Shown here piece by piece: positions 5,264 to 6,264 of a stretch of 6,264 bases of DNA. A program made the translations under genes and the position numbers. The stretch spans positions 1 to 6,264 of the forward strand of contig JAMWDC010000138.1 in NCBI GenBank assembly GCA_023819025.1, read 5' to 3'. Origin of the DNA: Candidatus Omnitrophota bacterium (GTDB lineage: Bacteria > Omnitrophota > Omnitrophia > Omnitrophales > Aquincolibacteriaceae). The notes beneath the pieces were generated by a model. The model was not told where the DNA came from. It searched no databases and saw only the letters and a program-made list of their open reading frames with translations. Position 1 is the stretch's first letter; the number at the start of each line of letters is the position of its first letter.

Positions 5264-6264
5264 GGTTTTTCTTCTTTAGACATTCTTGGACCACCAATCG
5301 GTCATCAAAAGGAATCTTTCGATCACCCAGTATTTGATAATCCTCATGTCCTTTACCCAGGACGAAAACCACATCGCCTGGCTCGGCAAGTTGGATGATT
5401 TTTTCGATCGCTTGCTCACGGTCCGGCAACTCCAGAACTTGAACACCCGGATTCCTATGCAGCAATAATCCCTGTTTCATATCCTCGAGAATCATAAGAG
5501 GATCTTCAGACCGCGGCTTATGCGAAGTCAAAACCACCACATCGGACCACTGACAGGCGGCTTGAGTCATTAACGGTCTTTTCGTCCGATCCCGGTCGCC
5601 TCCGCAACCAAAAAGTGTCAGAATTCTTCGAGGGCCGAGTTTTCGGGCCTCACTCAAAACACACTCAAAGGCATCCGGCGTATGTGCATAATCGACAAAT
5701 ACCGAAAAGTCGCCGCTCGAGGGGACACGTTCCAAACGGCCCGGAATTCCTGGAATTTCCTGTAAAACGCCCCGGAACTCTTCCACATCAAAACCCAGCA
5801 AATCAAGCGCACTCAGCACGGTAACGACATTCGCCACGTTATGGCGCATCGGCAGAAGAATTTTGAACGGGATTTCCCGGCCTTTGAAACGGAATCGAAA
5901 ATGACTCCCCTGGAATGACGTCATGATATCGGCCGCCTGATAGTGGGCCGGCCCTTCCAAGCTAAAGCATCGCGCATCCAGAAATTCCTCTAAAAGCCTC
6001 CGGCCATACAGGCAGTCCTTGTTGATCAATATCTGACGCGGGCACGGATCTTCAGCAAAGAAGCGCCGTTTGGCCTGATAGTAGCGTTCCATTGTCTTGT
6101 GATAATCCAGATGATCTTGCGTCAATTGCGTAAATATCGCCAATTCAAATCGGAGGCAGTGAACGCGCTGTTGGTCCAAGGCATGCGAAGAAACCTCCAT
6201 CACACAGTAATGGACATTTTCGCGCCTCATGTCGCTTAAAAGAGGAATCAGGGTCTCAGGACCG
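5247..6264 (-). CDS. murE: MurE, UDP-MurNAc-dipeptide:diamino-acid ligase (3' part; 5' end outside window)
   Basis: This is the C-terminal part of MurE, about 338 codons. The reading frame runs straight through the window edge, with GPETLIPLLSD before the first internal Met, so the true start and Walker A lie beyond 6264. MurE adds the third stem-peptide residue (meso-DAP or Lys). In order from the edge it shows MEVSSHAL (window 6200-6177), FTQLTQDHLDYH, a QAKRRFF Lys likely to be carbamylated, PGRLERV, FVDYAHTPDA, LFGCGGDRDRTKRPLM, SHKPRSEDP (5499-5525) and GKGHEDYQILG. The C-terminal region keeps the Arg of the DNPR motif and the Glu of GKGHE that bind the substrate amino acid in meso-DAP enzymes. 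However, DNPR itself reads HKPR. Its TGA stop lies inside the beginning of murF. The family assignment is firm; the exact diamino acid is inferred. Confidence 0.95.
   Translation of the reverse strand, partial: GPETLIPLLSDMRRENVHYCVMEVSSHALDQQRVHCLRFELAIFTQLTQDHLDYHKTMERYYQAKRRFFAEDPCPRQILINKDCLYGRRLLEEFLDARCFSLEGPAHYQAADIMTSFQGSHFRFRFKGREIPFKILLPMRHNVANVVTVLSALDLLGFDVEEFRGVLQEIPGIPGRLERVPSSGDFSVFVDYAHTPDAFECVLSEARKLGPRRILTLFGCGGDRDRTKRPLMTQAACQWSDVVVLTSHKPRSEDPLMILEDMKQGLLLHRNPGVQVLELPDREQAIEKIIQLAEPGDVVFVLGKGHEDYQILGDRKIPFDDRLVVQECLKKKNRVFLS

Noticed and set aside
1..6264. A novel defence, mobile or biosynthetic system hidden in the region
   Set aside because: Coding density is fully explained by six known dcw genes in canonical order. 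No transposase, repeat array, att site or foreign gene is visible.

Overview
The window is a piece of a bacterial division and cell wall (dcw) cluster. Every gene lies on the minus strand, so transcription runs from position 6264 towards position 1. In that direction the order is murE (3' part only), murF, mraY, murD, ftsW and the first 13 codons of murG. This is the classical dcw order. Together the genes cover the cytoplasmic and lipid-linked steps of peptidoglycan synthesis. MurE adds the diamino acid to UDP-MurNAc-dipeptide, MurF adds D-Ala-D-Ala, and MraY moves the pentapeptide precursor onto undecaprenyl phosphate (lipid I). MurD works earlier, adding D-Glu. MurG converts lipid I to lipid II, and FtsW polymerises lipid II at the septum.

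Layout by region. The block 5247-6264 / 3845-5263 / 2751-3836 / 1433-2749 is packed tightly: murE and murF overlap by 17 nt, murF and mraY are 8 nt apart, and mraY and murD are 1 nt apart. This suggests one translationally coupled transcript. The packing then loosens, with 151 bp between murD and ftsW and 123 bp between ftsW and murG. The 151-bp gap carries a stem-loop built from a 9-bp tandem repeat that duplicates the murD stop codon, a run of eight G (minus strand), and a plausible sigma70-like promoter just before ftsW. The 123-bp gap holds a weaker promoter candidate, a bulged inverted repeat and the murG ribosome binding site.

Organism. All genes look intact and bacterial, at moderate GC. 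The MurE diamino-acid site keeps the Arg and Glu residues linked to meso-diaminopimelate, which suggests a Gram-negative type wall. Several divergent motifs (MurD NDSKCTS, MraY NQVPTMGG, FtsW YTDF) point away from Proteobacteria and Firmicutes. They would fit the PVC/Omnitrophota neighbourhood, but this placement is an impression, not a demonstration.

I see no mobile element, CRISPR array, RNA gene or unknown system. The points worth checking are motif substitutions in MurE and MurD and the unusual murD-ftsW junction.
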